Positions 16,387 through 24,165 of a DNA stretch of 34,747 bases are shown piece after piece; position 1 is the stretch's first letter; each line of letters starts with the position of its first letter. Both the position numbers and the translations under genes were made by a program. Below the pieces are notes generated by a model. That model saw nothing but the letters and a program-made list of their open reading frames with translations. It was not told the DNA's origin and searched no databases. This stretch comes from Chloroflexaceae bacterium (GTDB taxonomy: Bacteria; Chloroflexota; Chloroflexia; Chloroflexales; Chloroflexaceae): NCBI GenBank assembly GCA_028282325.1, contig JANQID010000044.1:1-34747 (forward strand), written 5' to 3'.

Positions 16387-17178
16387 ATGCTTACACTCAA
16401 CAATATCGAAGTGATGTACAACGATGTGGTGCTGGTGCTCAAGGGCCTGTCGTTGCAGGTCGACGAAGGCAAAATTGTCGCCCTGCTCGGCAGCAATGGC
16501 GCTGGGAAAAGCACCACCTTGAAAGCGATTAGCGGTCTGCTCAAGCCTGACAATGGCGAAGTCACCGATGGCGAAGTCATTTTCGATGGTCAATCGATCG
16601 CCAAACGCGACGCTGCCGATATCGTGCGCCTGGGTATTTTTCAGGTGATGGAAGGGCGGCGCGTCTTCGAGCACCTGACCGTCGAGGAGAACCTGCGAGC
16701 CGGGGCGTATACGCGGCGCGGCGGTAACTTTGCGTCTGATCTTGAGCTGGCTTATACTTACTTCCCAAGACTGAAAGAACGTCGTAGCCAAACGGCCGGC
16801 TTTTTGAGCGGCGGTGAGCAGCAGATGCTTGCGATTGGACGAGCGATGATGGCGCATCCGCGCGTGATTATGCTCGACGAGCCGTCGCTGGGCCTGGCTC
16901 CGTTGCTGGTCGGAGAGATTTTCCGCATTATCAAGCGGATTAACCAGGAGCAAGGTACGACAATCCTGGTTGTTGAGCAGAATGCGCGTCTGGCGCTTGA
17001 TGCCGCTGATCACGTATACATTATGGAAAATGGCCGCATCGTGCTCGATGGTTCCCCGGCTGAATTGAAAGACAATGCTGACGTGCGCGAGTTCTATCTT
17101 GGCTTAAACGAGGTTGGAAAACGCAAGAGCTATCGTGAAGTCAAGCATTACAAGCGACGCAAGCGCTGGCTATCGTAG
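16387..17178 (+). CDS. livF: Branched-chain-amino-acid-type ABC transporter ATPase, LivF class
   Basis: From the ATG at 16387 this is a 263-residue ABC ATPase with Walker A GSNGAGKS (35-42), FLSGGEQQMLAIGRAMM as a canonical signature, Walker B VIMLDEPSLGLAP and the H-loop VVEQNA. It is the second ATPase of the importer, paired with LivG. A TTG at 16363 would add eight residues, but it lies within an intercistronic stem and lacks a ribosome binding site. The C-terminus carries a basic extension, YREVKHYKRRKRW, of unknown role. A terminator-like stem follows before the PaaK-like gene. Confidence 0.93.
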   Translation: MLTLNNIEVMYNDVVLVLKGLSLQVDEGKIVALLGSNGAGKSTTLKAISGLLKPDNGEVTDGEVIFDGQSIAKRDAADIVRLGIFQVMEGRRVFEHLTVEENLRAGAYTRRGGNFASDLELAYTYFPRLKERRSQTAGFLSGGEQQMLAIGRAMMAHPRVIMLDEPSLGLAPLLVGEIFRIIKRINQEQGTTILVVEQNARLALDAADHVYIMENGRIVLDGSPAELKDNADVREFYLGLNEVGKRKSYREVKHYKRRKRWLS

Positions 17179-17204
17179 TGAGGTGATCCGGCGGCGAATC
17201 CGAT

Positions 17205-17260
17205 GTGACAAGGTGAGGGGCAACGTGACGCACAAACGCCCCCTCGCCTTGTTACTATTT
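17205..17260 (+). terminator. Terminator-like hairpin between livF and the PaaK-like gene
   Basis: ACAAGGTGAGGGGC (17208-17221) pairs with GCCCCCTCGCCTTGT (17238-17252), with one bulged C and one G-U, and the stem extends by three more pairs. TATTTT follows the right arm. It should reduce, but need not abolish, transcription into the next gene, whose ATG lies about 15 bases beyond. Confidence 0.6.
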
Positions 17261-17273
17261 TCAGGGAGGCGTA

Positions 17274-18503
17274 ATGACGGTATCAATTGAAGCGTTCTGT
17301 GCCGGCTTTGATGAGCGGGTGCGGCATATTGTCGCGTATGGCTATGAGCACTCGCCGGCGTTTCGCAAACGGATGGAAGCCGCAGGTTTGACGCCTGCCG
17401 ATATACAGACTATGGCTGACCTGAGTCGGTTGCCAATTTTGCGCAAAGAAGACCTGATCGATTTGCAACGCACCGGGCCGAATCTGGGGGGCATGCTGAC
17501 AGTGCCGTTGCACAAAGAACGGCGCATTTTCCAATCGCCCGGCCCGATCCACGACCCGGAACCGGATACGCCCGACTCGTGGCGTTGGGCGCCGGCGTTT
17601 CGTGCGGCCGGCTTCGGCCCCGGCGATGTTGTGCTGAATGCATTCAGCTATCACCTGACCCCCGCGGCGGTGATGTTTGAAGAAGGCGCGCGTGCGGTTG
17701 GCTGCGCCGTTGTTCCGGCGGGCATCGGCAATCAAGCGCAGCAGGTTGATGCGCTTGAGTCCCTGGGCGTGACGGCGTATGTCGGCTTGCCGAGCTATCT
17801 CAAAGTGCTGCTGGAGAGAGCGCGTGAGGCGGGGCATGAGCCGCGTGATTGGCCATTGCGCAAGGCCCTGGTGACTGCCGAACCACTACCGCCGTCGCTG
17901 CGGGCGTTGCTCTACGATGATTTTGGCGTGCAGGTGTTCCAGGCCTATGGAACCGCCGAGTGCGGCAATCTGGGTTACGAAGGACCGTCGCGTGAGGGGT
18001 TGCATCTCCCCGACGATGCGCTGGTTCAGGTGTGCGATCTGAATACCGGCGAACCGGTGGCGCTGGGCGCTACAGGTGAGGTGGTAGTGACACTGTTCCG
18101 CACCGATTATATCCTCGTGCGCTTTGGCGTCGGCGACCTCTCAGCATTGATGGATGCGCCATCGCCGGACGCTATTCCGACGCCGCGGCTGGTTGGCTGG
18201 CTGGGGCGTAGCGGCGATAGCGTCAAGGTACGCGGCCTCTTTGTTCACCCGCGCCATGTCGATGAGGCGATGGGCCGGATATCCGAAGTGTCCACCTATC
18301 AAATTGTGATTACCCGTCACGATCATCGGGATAAATTGATTTGCCGGGTGGTTCCCGTTGAAGGCGTTAATAGCGACGCACTGATCGGCGAGGTTTCTGC
18401 AGCGGTGCAGGGATCGCTGAAGCTGCGCTGCGATGGCGTTGAGATTATCCACGAGTTGCCGGAAGATGCGAAGAAGTTTATCGACGAGCGCACCTGGGAG
18501 TGA
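17274..18503 (+). CDS. PaaK-like (phenylacetate-CoA ligase family) protein with degenerate P-loop
   Basis: The 409-residue protein has the layout of PaaK-type adenylate-forming enzymes: an N-terminal helical region (EHSPAFRKRMEAAGL, then DLSRLPILRKEDL), QAYGTAECGN near residue 223, and GWLGRSGDSVKVRGLFVHP with the C-terminal hinge and domain. In true members a Ser/Thr/Gly-rich loop of the SSGTTGKP type binds ATP phosphates. Here the equivalent stretch (about residues 86-97) reads FQSPGPIHDPEP and lacks that pattern. Either the protein is a divergent ligase with another phosphate loop or it is catalytically altered. GGGAGG lies upstream of the start. It is last in the liv operon order, though a terminator-like hairpin precedes it. 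Confidence 0.82.
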   Translation: MTVSIEAFCAGFDERVRHIVAYGYEHSPAFRKRMEAAGLTPADIQTMADLSRLPILRKEDLIDLQRTGPNLGGMLTVPLHKERRIFQSPGPIHDPEPDTPDSWRWAPAFRAAGFGPGDVVLNAFSYHLTPAAVMFEEGARAVGCAVVPAGIGNQAQQVDALESLGVTAYVGLPSYLKVLLERAREAGHEPRDWPLRKALVTAEPLPPSLRALLYDDFGVQVFQAYGTAECGNLGYEGPSREGLHLPDDALVQVCDLNTGEPVALGATGEVVVTLFRTDYILVRFGVGDLSALMDAPSPDAIPTPRLVGWLGRSGDSVKVRGLFVHPRHVDEAMGRISEVSTYQIVITRHDHRDKLICRVVPVEGVNSDALIGEVSAAVQGSLKLRCDGVEIIHELPEDAKKFIDERTWE

Positions 18504-18537
18504 TGGGCTGGACGGCAGGTAATTGAAGCGAAGAAAT

Positions 18538-18576
18538 AGGGGATAGCGATGCCTGGCGTGCGCGTCGTTGTCCCCT
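18538..18576 (+). terminator. 3'-end stem-loop after the PaaK-like gene
   Basis: AGGGGATAGCGATGC (18538-18552) pairs with GCGTCGTTGTCCCCT (18562-18576) through 15 pairs, three of them G-U, around a 9-base loop. The G-U pairs mean it is stable only as plus-strand RNA. No U-tract follows, so it may be a 3'-protecting stem rather than a true terminator. Confidence 0.45.
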
Positions 18577-18684
18577 GCGTATGGTGATGTGCTGGTCGCG
18601 CACGCCGGCAATGGTCAGCGCGCGTTTTACCTGACCAGCGAACAGGTGTTGCGGTTGCGGGAACTGCTGGAACGTGCGGGATAG
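18568..18684 (+). CDS. Possible small ORF (38 codons), weakly supported
   Basis: An open frame from a TTG at 18568 (or a GTG at 18589) encodes DVLVAHAGNGQRAFYLTSEQ and then VLRLRELLERAG before a stop. The composition resembles a real small protein with a C-terminal amphipathic helix. However, no ribosome binding site is visible, and the 5' end lies within the stem-loop at 18538-18576. It may be a remnant of a gene or chance. Confidence 0.25.
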   Translation: MSPAYGDVLVAHAGNGQRAFYLTSEQVLRLRELLERAG

Positions 18685-18743
18685 TTCCGTTTCGGCGAGC
18701 GCCGCTGAACCTGCGGTCATCCGGTCGCTTGTCGCTTCGCAAG

Positions 18744-20723
18744 TTATGGCTTATCCGGCAAGTCCAGTTGGGTAAGTTGAATATGATCAAGCCGTACGCT
18801 GCCTTTGCCGTTTACATACAGTTGTATGTCAAAATTGTTGGCTTCTTTCAGGTGAAAGAATACGCGTATACGCCGACCTGGTGTTGTCAGGATCGGCAGA
18901 CCTTCCCCTAGCTCTATCTCGTTTCCACTATCAGGAAGCGCTACAACGTCGAGCGCTCCGAGGTTATCCTCTCCCGAAGCTTGATACATAATGTCAAGCC
19001 GATACATCCCCTTTGGCAGCCGGAAGGGTGAGCCGATCGAAAGGTAGCCGCGTTCACCCGGCCTGCTGATACGATGTTCGCCCTCAGGATGTCCTAGCTT
19101 GCCTTGCAGAAATGCGCCGGGAATCGTTAGCGGTAGTCCGGGGCGTATACGCTGCTCGATAAAATTGATCTGAGTGTGAGCGCGGAAGGCAATATGATCG
19201 GGTCGATTGTAGACGTACACCTCGCTGTTTCCGCAGCGAAAGCTGGCGGCAGGCGCGCCGAAGCGCTCCAACACCAGGTTTGGCAGCAGGCTGAACGCAC
19301 TTGTATGCGGCGGCATATCAACTACAACGAAGTTGAACTCTTGTTCGTACTCGGCGAGCGAGTTCATCCAGTGGTCGGCTACGAGATCCGGTTTCGTCTG
19401 GGCGGCGCGCAGCCCCTGCCTCGAAAAGAGGTTTATCAGACGTGCCTGCCAGTACTGGGTGATGCCCCGACGCAAGCCGTAGGTTGCGGCGTGCCGATCC
19501 AGGCAGGCTACCAGGGGCGGATAGTGCCAGGCGTAGTTGAACAACGTCGCCGCTGCGCCGAGTTGTGGTGCGGTCGTCAGCCCGGCAACCAGCGCTATGC
19601 TCGTCGCGAGTCCCGCTACGTTGCGTTGTCCCGCCGCCGAGGGCGCGAGCCAGGCGCCGATCAGCAATGGCCAACCGAGAAACGTGGGCAGATAGAGCAG
19701 GTTGAGCATATAGCGCTCAAGTGTAACGCCCTCGAACGCCATCGCCGCGATAGTGAACGGCAGGCCCAGAACGATTGTCGCCAACACCAGTGCGTGACGG
19801 TCATTGCTATGCGTGGGGAATACAGCCCAGCGTACGAGATATGCCGTGCTCAGTATGATGAATGCCGCCCATACGATGCCGAGCCAGGGCCATGGGGCGA
19901 GGAGATCGGGCAGTTGCGCGACGATTGTCCATAGTGCATCCTGCGGACTTACGCGGAGGAGAATCTGGTCGGTAGGCAGAATAATCCGTTTCAGCGCCAG
20001 CCCCGCAATAGCGGTCGCCCCGATGAACGCCGCAATGGCGGTAGCGCGGCGTGCAGAAATTGACCGGCGAATGGCTAGCAGACATATGGCAGCCACCAAC
20101 GGTGCGCCCGTCTGCGGTATGAAGAGTGCGTCGGAGGTGGTTGTCAGCATTGTCAGCAGCCCGATCAGCGCCAGAGCCTGCGTGCGAGATCGCCGGTTTT
20201 CTTCCTGCAAGCTGAGTGCAAGCAGCAGGATATAGGGTGTCATGATGACAATGCCGACGTGAAACCCGTTGAACAGGATCAACTCAAAGTGGAAGTTTAG
20301 GTGTCGCAGTGCGAGAAAGTAGAGTGCGGCGCAGACCACGCTGATGGCAGCCATATTAGCGCCATAGAGGCGGGCGCTAAGCCAGGCGAAACCGACCACG
20401 ATCAACATGATCTGGATCAGCCCGCCGATTACAACACCGAGAACAATATTGTTGGTCAGGGCCAGCGTCAGCGCGAGGATGGCCACATCTGGGAAGAGGT
20501 AGGACGTGTTGGAAAGATGCCAGAGCCTAAAATCCCCGCCATGAGCCAGATCGGTGATCAGGTCTGGAAGATAGAATAGGTCGGCATTGTATAGACTTGC
20601 CCGTAGATCCGATGGCGCCGTATGAATATAATGAGCGGCGAGGGTGATGGCAAAGGCTGCAATTGCGAGCAGCAGCAATACATATTGACGGACGAAATCT
20701 CTTGCAGCGAATCGCATAAGCAT
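18744..20723 (-). CDS. Large polytopic membrane protein of unknown function
   Basis: The 659-residue protein has about nine or ten hydrophobic spans in residues 10-470, beginning with YVLLLLAIAAFAITLAAHYI. A soluble C-terminal region of about 190 residues follows and looks beta-rich (ERGYLSIGSPFRLPKGMYRL, then RRIRVFFHLKEANNFDIQLY). An extracytoplasmic loop, YNADLFYLPDLITDLAHGGD, after the first span recalls membrane glycosyltransferases with a GT-C fold, but I see no diagnostic catalytic motif. No family is assigned. The ATG at 20723 or 20717 may be used. It is a monocistronic gene with its own promoter at 20777-20806, divergent from the cmr operon. Confidence 0.85.
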   Translation of the reverse strand: MLMRFAARDFVRQYVLLLLAIAAFAITLAAHYIHTAPSDLRASLYNADLFYLPDLITDLAHGGDFRLWHLSNTSYLFPDVAILALTLALTNNIVLGVVIGGLIQIMLIVVGFAWLSARLYGANMAAISVVCAALYFLALRHLNFHFELILFNGFHVGIVIMTPYILLLALSLQEENRRSRTQALALIGLLTMLTTTSDALFIPQTGAPLVAAICLLAIRRSISARRATAIAAFIGATAIAGLALKRIILPTDQILLRVSPQDALWTIVAQLPDLLAPWPWLGIVWAAFIILSTAYLVRWAVFPTHSNDRHALVLATIVLGLPFTIAAMAFEGVTLERYMLNLLYLPTFLGWPLLIGAWLAPSAAGQRNVAGLATSIALVAGLTTAPQLGAAATLFNYAWHYPPLVACLDRHAATYGLRRGITQYWQARLINLFSRQGLRAAQTKPDLVADHWMNSLAEYEQEFNFVVVDMPPHTSAFSLLPNLVLERFGAPAASFRCGNSEVYVYNRPDHIAFRAHTQINFIEQRIRPGLPLTIPGAFLQGKLGHPEGEHRISRPGERGYLSIGSPFRLPKGMYRLDIMYQASGEDNLGALDVVALPDSGNEIELGEGLPILTTPGRRIRVFFHLKEANNFDIQLYVNGKGSVRLDHIQLTQLDLPDKP

Positions 20724-20776
20724 GCTCGATATTTTGCTAACGCCAATGGTTTGGAAATGTTTTGGATGATAGGGTG

Positions 20777-20806
20777 ATTATAGCATAGGCGGGGATGTTT
20801 GTGTAA
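20777..20806 (-). promoter_or_regulatory. Promoter of the 659-residue membrane protein gene
   Basis: The reverse strand reads TTACAC (20801-20806), an 18-base spacer and TGC-TATAAT (20777-20782), an extended -10. It faces left to the start at 20723. Confidence 0.6.
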
Positions 20807-20863
20807 TCAGGCGCAGCTCGTTGTCACTGGCCCTGGAAACGTCCGATCTTCCGCGATTATAAC

Positions 20864-20893
20864 TTTCAGAATCCTTTAGTAGTGTGTTATACT
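20864..20893 (+). promoter_or_regulatory. Candidate promoter of the cmr operon
   Basis: TATACT (20888-20893) with a poor -35, TTTCAG (20864-20869), at 18 bases is the best candidate before cmr1. It gives a leader of about 100 bases. The weak -35 may mean activator control. Confidence 0.35.
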
Positions 20894-21000
20894 TTCGCCA
20901 GGCGCGTATGGAACTTGCTGCACGGACTGATCGAATCTGACTCGCTCGCAGGCGCTTACCGAATTCGCGCTTCTCGCATACATCGCACGCGGAGGCAGAT

Positions 21001-22095
21001 ATGGAAATACAGCTTCAGATGCGCACCCCATTGTGGACCGGCGGCATAGAAACGGGCAAGATGGATCGCATCCATGCAAGCGGCATCATCGGCGGCCTGC
21101 GCTGGTGGTACGAGGTGATTGTGCGCGGGTTGGGCGGGGAGGTGTGCGATCCGACAGCCTCACAATGTCTGTATGATCCCAATGCGTCCAATAACGGACT
21201 GTGCGCTGTATGCCAGGTGTTTGGGGCCACGGGGTGGCGACGGCGGTTTCGACTGCAGATAGACGACCAGACCGGTGCAACCTGGAATACTCCGTCTGAT
21301 ACGCTAAATGTTCGGCCGCCGGATCGGTCGCGCGGCTGGTTTTTGCCTCCGGGTCGAATGGGTAGTCTCACATTGACTCTTCACGGCGATCAAAAAACAT
21401 TGCGACAGATGGCGGCGTTGTTTCTGTTTCTGGAGCAGTGGGGGAATATTGGGGCAAAGCCGCAACTGGGTTACGGCCTGTTTCAGTTGGATCCAAAAAA
21501 ACGAACCGAACTGTTTCAATTGGTGCAAGAACCAGAAAGCCAATCCCAGGCAGATGTCTGGAAGGCTGGCGATAACGCTCTTCAGTCAAAACTGCCCGAC
21601 CTGCGCCGCTTCGGATTTTTTCGTTTCCGGTTTCAGCCCGAACGGTCCGACTGGTGGAGCCATATTGACGGCCTGGAGCGGCTGATGGGGCGACGCGATA
21701 CGGCTCAGGCGCTGCAGGCGTTGCTGCGGCACAAGCTGATCCCGGTTATGCCAGCATTCAAGAATGCCTGGCGCTTTCAGCATTGGCAGGGCCCCTTTCG
21801 TGAGCAGAAGAACCTGTTTGGTACCGTGGGCGGCCAGAACGAACGCATACGCAGCAAAGTAGCGATCAGCTGGGCATATCAACATCAGGATGTATGGGAA
21901 ATACGTGGCTGGGTCTGGTTGCCGGAACAGAATGATTCCTTTGGGCAACAACTGTGGAAGATTATTTGCAGCACAGATGTCTGGTGCGAGATCTTGAACG
22001 TGCAACAGGGTGCGCTGGAAACCTGGCCTGACACCCCCATATTCGCAAGCCGGAGTTCAGCGGCAGTACAAGATTGGGTGACGGTGAGACAATGA
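21001..22095 (+). CDS. cmr1: Type III CRISPR RAMP protein Cmr1
   Basis: The 364-residue protein begins LQMRTPLWTGGIETGKMDRI and continues GIIGGLRWWYEVIVRGLGGE, the Cmr1 family start, followed by the Cys cluster C-x6-C, then CAVCQVFGATGW. The C-terminal half has the second RAMP ferredoxin-like fold (GAKPQLGYGLFQLD glycine-rich loop). In Cmr complexes Cmr1 caps the target-RNA end near the crRNA 3' side. GGAGG lies five bases before the ATG. The stop codon overlaps the next start by four bases (ATGA at 22092), so translation is coupled to the ATPase gene. First gene of the eight-gene type III operon. Confidence 0.93.
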   Translation: MEIQLQMRTPLWTGGIETGKMDRIHASGIIGGLRWWYEVIVRGLGGEVCDPTASQCLYDPNASNNGLCAVCQVFGATGWRRRFRLQIDDQTGATWNTPSDTLNVRPPDRSRGWFLPPGRMGSLTLTLHGDQKTLRQMAALFLFLEQWGNIGAKPQLGYGLFQLDPKKRTELFQLVQEPESQSQADVWKAGDNALQSKLPDLRRFGFFRFRFQPERSDWWSHIDGLERLMGRRDTAQALQALLRHKLIPVMPAFKNAWRFQHWQGPFREQKNLFGTVGGQNERIRSKVAISWAYQHQDVWEIRGWVWLPEQNDSFGQQLWKIICSTDVWCEILNVQQGALETWPDTPIFASRSSAAVQDWVTVRQ

Positions 22096-23411
22096 TAAAC
22101 AGACTGGCAGCGCATCGCTTTCGCGGCATTCGGCAGGGGGTTCTGGAAAACTTTGGCCGGATCAACCTGTTGGTCGGGCCGAACAACAGCGGCAAGACGG
22201 CTGTATTGGAAATGCTCTATCTGCTGGGCGTCAGCGGCCACGGCGTTGGCCTGTTGGCCGAGAATCTTTCGTCTTCCGGCAGCCTGGAGGCGTATGTGCC
22301 GCTGCCGTATGACTTTCTCGGCTATAAGCCATTGTCGCGCCTCTGGCGGCGACACGGCAAATCGAGTTCCTGGGAAGCTGCGCCCGGCGATCTTACTGAT
22401 CAGGGGTCGCTCACCTATCATCTCACAAAGCTTCCGAAGGAGCATCCGCTGCGCTCGTTCCGGCTGATCCCGCCTCCGTCAGAAAAGGTGGAAGATTACG
22501 GAGGCTTTAGCCGCGAGGATGTGGTGACGACCGCTCTCTTTGCGTTGCCGTTCGCCGACAAATTTCCTTCAGAACTGCTGCCAAACAACAGCCAGAATGA
22601 GTTGGCGCCGGATCCTGCTTCTACCCGACTGGCCTACCTTTGGTATCCGCCATTTGTCAACCAGGGCGTTGCGGCGAATAATCAAGCGTCTCAGCCGCCG
22701 GACGACTACGGCTCGCTGGCCGTGTGGTCCTTGAGCGGCGATCTTCCTGCCCCTGAGCATATTCTTTTCTTCGATTTTCACACGGCGCACGATCATTTGC
22801 AGACAACCTTCTTCCAATTCGCGTATCAACTCCCTGACTGGCCGGAGCAGATCGCCTCGGCTATGGCCGGCATTTTCCCGGAGATGGCGAACTGCCGGGT
22901 GGAATTTGTGCCCGCCGATACTCCCCAGGCGGGGATGGTGGGTTATATTCGGCTGCCCGGACAACGGCCATTGCCCATTGATGCGTTTGGCGATGGCGCA
23001 CGCCACGCTTTCAAAGCGCTGGCCGCCCTCACGGCGCTGGTCGCCGTTGCCGATGAAGATCATCCGGCCCTTTTCTTGTGGGAGGACCCGGAATTGTTTT
23101 TACATCCAACCTCCCTCCAGAACCTGCTGGAGCAAGTCCTCCGCCTGGTTGCCGGCAAGCCTGTCCAACTCTTTTTCTCCACGCAGAGCATCGAAGTCGT
23201 GGCCCATTTGACGCGCCTGGTCTCCAAACCTGATACATTGTCACCAGAGCAACTGCGAGCGTTTCGGCTCGGTATGCAAGACGGACGGTTGGTCTCTTCA
23301 CGTTTCCTCCATCGTAATCTCCTGTCCTGGTTGGAGGATGGGATGGACCCACGCTTCTGGGGCATCGTAGCAACACCGTTGGAATACCGTCTGGGAGGCT
23401 CGAATGGATGA
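22092..23411 (+). CDS. ABC-type (OLD/AriA-like) ATPase embedded in the cmr operon
   Basis: From the ATG at 22092 (4-base overlap with cmr1) the product has 439 residues. It starts RLAAHRFRGIRQGVLENFG and has Walker A GPNNSGKT (29-36). A long insert follows, then FGDGARHAFKALAAL as the ABC-signature equivalent, Walker B ALFLWEDPELFLHP near residue 345, and FFSTQSIEVV as the H-loop equivalent (Q for H). This is the RecF/SMC-like head of the OLD-family ATPases that pair with TOPRIM nucleases in OLD, Gabija and PARIS systems. No nuclease domain is fused, but the next gene supplies a TOPRIM-like protein. It is not a core Cmr subunit. Its position inside the overlapping operon suggests an effector or accessory role. 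Confidence 0.9.
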   Translation: MINRLAAHRFRGIRQGVLENFGRINLLVGPNNSGKTAVLEMLYLLGVSGHGVGLLAENLSSSGSLEAYVPLPYDFLGYKPLSRLWRRHGKSSSWEAAPGDLTDQGSLTYHLTKLPKEHPLRSFRLIPPPSEKVEDYGGFSREDVVTTALFALPFADKFPSELLPNNSQNELAPDPASTRLAYLWYPPFVNQGVAANNQASQPPDDYGSLAVWSLSGDLPAPEHILFFDFHTAHDHLQTTFFQFAYQLPDWPEQIASAMAGIFPEMANCRVEFVPADTPQAGMVGYIRLPGQRPLPIDAFGDGARHAFKALAALTALVAVADEDHPALFLWEDPELFLHPTSLQNLLEQVLRLVAGKPVQLFFSTQSIEVVAHLTRLVSKPDTLSPEQLRAFRLGMQDGRLVSSRFLHRNLLSWLEDGMDPRFWGIVATPLEYRLGGSNG

Positions 23412-24165
23412 AGAGCTTTTTGTTTTTGGCGAAGGCAAAACCGAGGAAGTTGTTTTTGCTTGGCTTTCCCAGAAGTGGGCTTTACCTCAACAAGCTCGTC
23501 TAATCTCGGTGGATGGCAAGACCAATTTTGTTAGCGGCATTCTAAAAAAGGTGGAGCAGGATTTTGCACCTGGCATTCCTGGTCAAATGGTACGCCTCCT
23601 GGCTTTTCGTGATCTGGATCAGGATGAAACAATGGAAAGCATTTGTCAATCTTTTGAGCAGATCGGCAATGACCTGCGGGGAGAAGCGCTACAGTTTACT
23701 CCTTCCCACAAGTTTCCTAATGTGTTGGTATCGACTATCCAGCCCACGCAACAACACCCGGGACTGCGTTTTGTGTTGCATATTGCCGACACCCCGACAG
23801 GCATACCGGAGCAACTGAACCAATTCGCCAACAAAACAACCGATGCTTACATCCTGTCCATAGCTTTATCCGATGGTGTGCTTAGTCGTTTTGGACGAAA
23901 AGCCGGGACTAAACCTGGCATCATCAGGGCAAAAGTCTTGTCCGAGCTACCACAGTTGTTTGCAAATAATGGCATTGGCTTCGACACGGACAAGGACTAC
24001 CTGGCGGCGTACCTGACTGCTACACGATTCTGGAAGATTAATCGTACCGAGCAGGAAGCTCGCCTGACGAAAGTGATTCTGGATAGAGCAATGAGTTATG
24101 CAAACGGTGCACTTGAACAAACCTTTGCCTCCTGGGCCTTTGCGATTGAGGAGGTAAGCCGATGA
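23404..24165 (+). CDS. TOPRIM-like protein, partner of the embedded ATPase
   Basis: The 253-residue protein opens ELFVFGEGKTEEVVFAWL. The strand-E-G-x-T-E pattern (Glu10) is the first TOPRIM motif. RLLAFRDLDQDE at residues 64-75 provides Asp70 and Asp72 (D-x-D) plus Asp74, the second TOPRIM metal site. The rest has no family I recognise. TOPRIM proteins partnered with OLD/AriA-type ATPases act as metal-dependent nucleases. The gene overlaps the ATPase gene by eight bases and cmr6 by four, and is AT-richer than its neighbours. The TOPRIM call rests on motifs only; a profile or structure search would settle it. Confidence 0.72.
   Translation: MDEELFVFGEGKTEEVVFAWLSQKWALPQQARLISVDGKTNFVSGILKKVEQDFAPGIPGQMVRLLAFRDLDQDETMESICQSFEQIGNDLRGEALQFTPSHKFPNVLVSTIQPTQQHPGLRFVLHIADTPTGIPEQLNQFANKTTDAYILSIALSDGVLSRFGRKAGTKPGIIRAKVLSELPQLFANNGIGFDTDKDYLAAYLTATRFWKINRTEQEARLTKVILDRAMSYANGALEQTFASWAFAIEEVSR

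Noticed and set aside
16117-17013. Open frame of 298 codons on the minus strand across the binding protein and livF
   Set aside because: It spans two real plus-strand genes and has no family features.
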